Assembly: GCA_014730295.1 (NCBI GenBank)
Contig: WJIN01000035.1
Span: 1-6,333, forward strand
Source of the DNA: Promethearchaeota archaeon
Lineage (GTDB): Archaea; Asgardarchaeota; Lokiarchaeia; Sigynarchaeales; SOKP01
Reading direction: 5' to 3'
DNA length: 6,333 bases
The first letter of the stretch is position 1, and each line of letters starts with the position of its first letter. The translations under genes and the position numbers were made by a program. Of this stretch, positions 5,644 through 6,333 are shown in pieces. Under the pieces are notes generated by a model. It worked only from the letters and a program-made list of their open reading frames with translations. It was not told the DNA's origin and did not search any database.

Positions 5644-6333
5644 TCATTTTGCCAATAAAATATCCTTTAATTCTTTCAAATTGTCTACTAAGGGTTTAAG
5701 CATCCCATTTGAAACAAAACGGACCATGAGTATTAAAACTATAGATAAGCTGACTAAAGCAAAAGGAAGACCCGCCTCCTCGATAAAAGGTAGTCCTGAC
5801 GTTAGTTTAATCAAGATTTCTTGTGCCCATAAAAATACAAAAGTTCCTAAAGCAGGTCCAGAAATCGTGGCAATTCCTCCTATTGCGGTGAAAATAATGG
5901 GATAAAATGAATAGCTGACATTAAAAGCATAATATCCCGCGTATCTATTGAAAAATACAAATAGTCCTCCAGAGACACCAGCAAAGAATGCACTTATAGC
6001 GAACGCAATTATCTGATATTTGGCAATATTTATACCTGAAGCTTTTGCTCCTTTATGGTCATCCCGAATTGACTTCAGTCTTGTTCCAAAATTAGATTTC
6101 ACTAATATGAATAGAAAAACAAGTGAAGCAACCATAATCACTAAAATAATGAAGTATACTGTAGTAAGATTTAGGTCTTCAGATATGAAAGGAACACCTC
6201 CTATTTCTTCTAAACCAATCTCGCCCATAAAAAACAATCTGAACATAATAAAGCCAAACATTAGAGTACCTAATGCAAAATAAGGTCCCTTCAATCTCAT
6301 TGCTGGTATAGCGATTAATAACCCTATAATAAT
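5644..6333 (-). CDS. livM: ABC transporter permease LivM, 5' end outside window
   Basis: LivM is one of the two membrane subunits forming the channel of a Liv-type importer. The frame stays open to the window edge. The Met at 6300 is internal: upstream codons read IIIGLLIAIPA, which joins RLKGPYFALGTL to give the conserved family segment usually seen as ALRLRGxYFALxTL. About 229 of roughly 300-350 residues are visible. Counting from that Met, hydrophobic segments lie near 7-24, 47-67, 94-116, 132-157 and 178-195. The cytoplasmic coupling loop FGTRLKSIRDDHKGAKASGI (71-90) matches the LivM loop that contacts the ATPases, though family members usually have DDExAA. GGIATISGP (141-149) corresponds to the conserved GGxGTxxGP. 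The lysine-rich tail is probably cytosolic. It leads the visible unit, and livH and livJ would be expected beyond the right edge. Substrate may be a branched-chain amino acid or another small acid. Confidence 0.92.
   Translation of the reverse strand: MIIGLLIAIPAMRLKGPYFALGTLMFGFIMFRLFFMGEIGLEEIGGVPFISEDLNLTTVYFIILVIMVASLVFLFILVKSNFGTRLKSIRDDHKGAKASGINIAKYQIIAFAISAFFAGVSGGLFVFFNRYAGYYAFNVSYSFYPIIFTAIGGIATISGPALGTFVFLWAQEILIKLTSGLPFIEEAGLPFALVSLSIVLILMVRFVSNGMLKPLVDNLKELKDILLAK

Noticed and set aside
5397..5699. 100-codon open frame on the + strand opposite livG and the end of livM
   Set aside because: It crosses two real genes in antisense, including the Walker A region of livG; no independent coding evidence.
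5644..6300. Met at 6300 as the start of livM
   Set aside because: The frame is open to the window edge and the 11 upstream codons match the conserved segment before RLKGPYFAL, so this Met is internal.

Overview
The window reads as part of a low-GC prokaryotic chromosome, most likely archaeal. Three things point that way: AT-rich gaps with T-tracts but no strong GC-rich hairpin terminators, Shine-Dalgarno sites of the GGAGG and GGTGA type, and the gene mix of a multi-repeat HEAT protein with a Liv-type transporter and a FadD-like acyl-CoA ligase. An Asgard (Lokiarchaeia-like) archaeon is my best guess from general resemblance. It is not proven, and a low-GC bacterium cannot be excluded without searches.

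Layout. The left edge (to 589, + strand) holds the C-terminal part of an IMP dehydrogenase (guaB), visibly richer in G+C than the rest. A 199-bp convergent gap (590-788) follows. Everything else is on the minus strand. Read in the direction of transcription (right to left), this is livM (cut by the right edge), livG, livF, a 476-residue HEAT-repeat protein, a 262-bp gap, then a FadD-like acyl-CoA ligase ending at 789.

How the genes fit together. livM, livG, livF and the HEAT gene look like one transcription unit. The livM-livG gap is 23 bp, livG and livF overlap, and the HEAT gene begins 12 bp after livF with a strong GGAGG site touching the livF stop codon. LivM, LivG and LivF are one permease and the two ATPases of a high-affinity uptake transporter of the branched-chain amino acid/carboxylate type. 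The second permease (LivH) and the binding protein (LivJ) are not in the window and would be expected upstream. The acyl-CoA ligase lies downstream behind its own leader with no visible ribosome binding site, so it is probably transcribed separately. Its position still permits the idea that the transporter imports a carboxylic acid that the ligase then activates. The guaB gene is functionally unrelated.

Points that stand out are the HEAT protein coupled to a Liv transporter, the divergent ABC signature and H-loop surroundings of LivG, the altered residues around the IMPDH catalytic cysteine, and ambiguous translation starts at the livG/livF junction.
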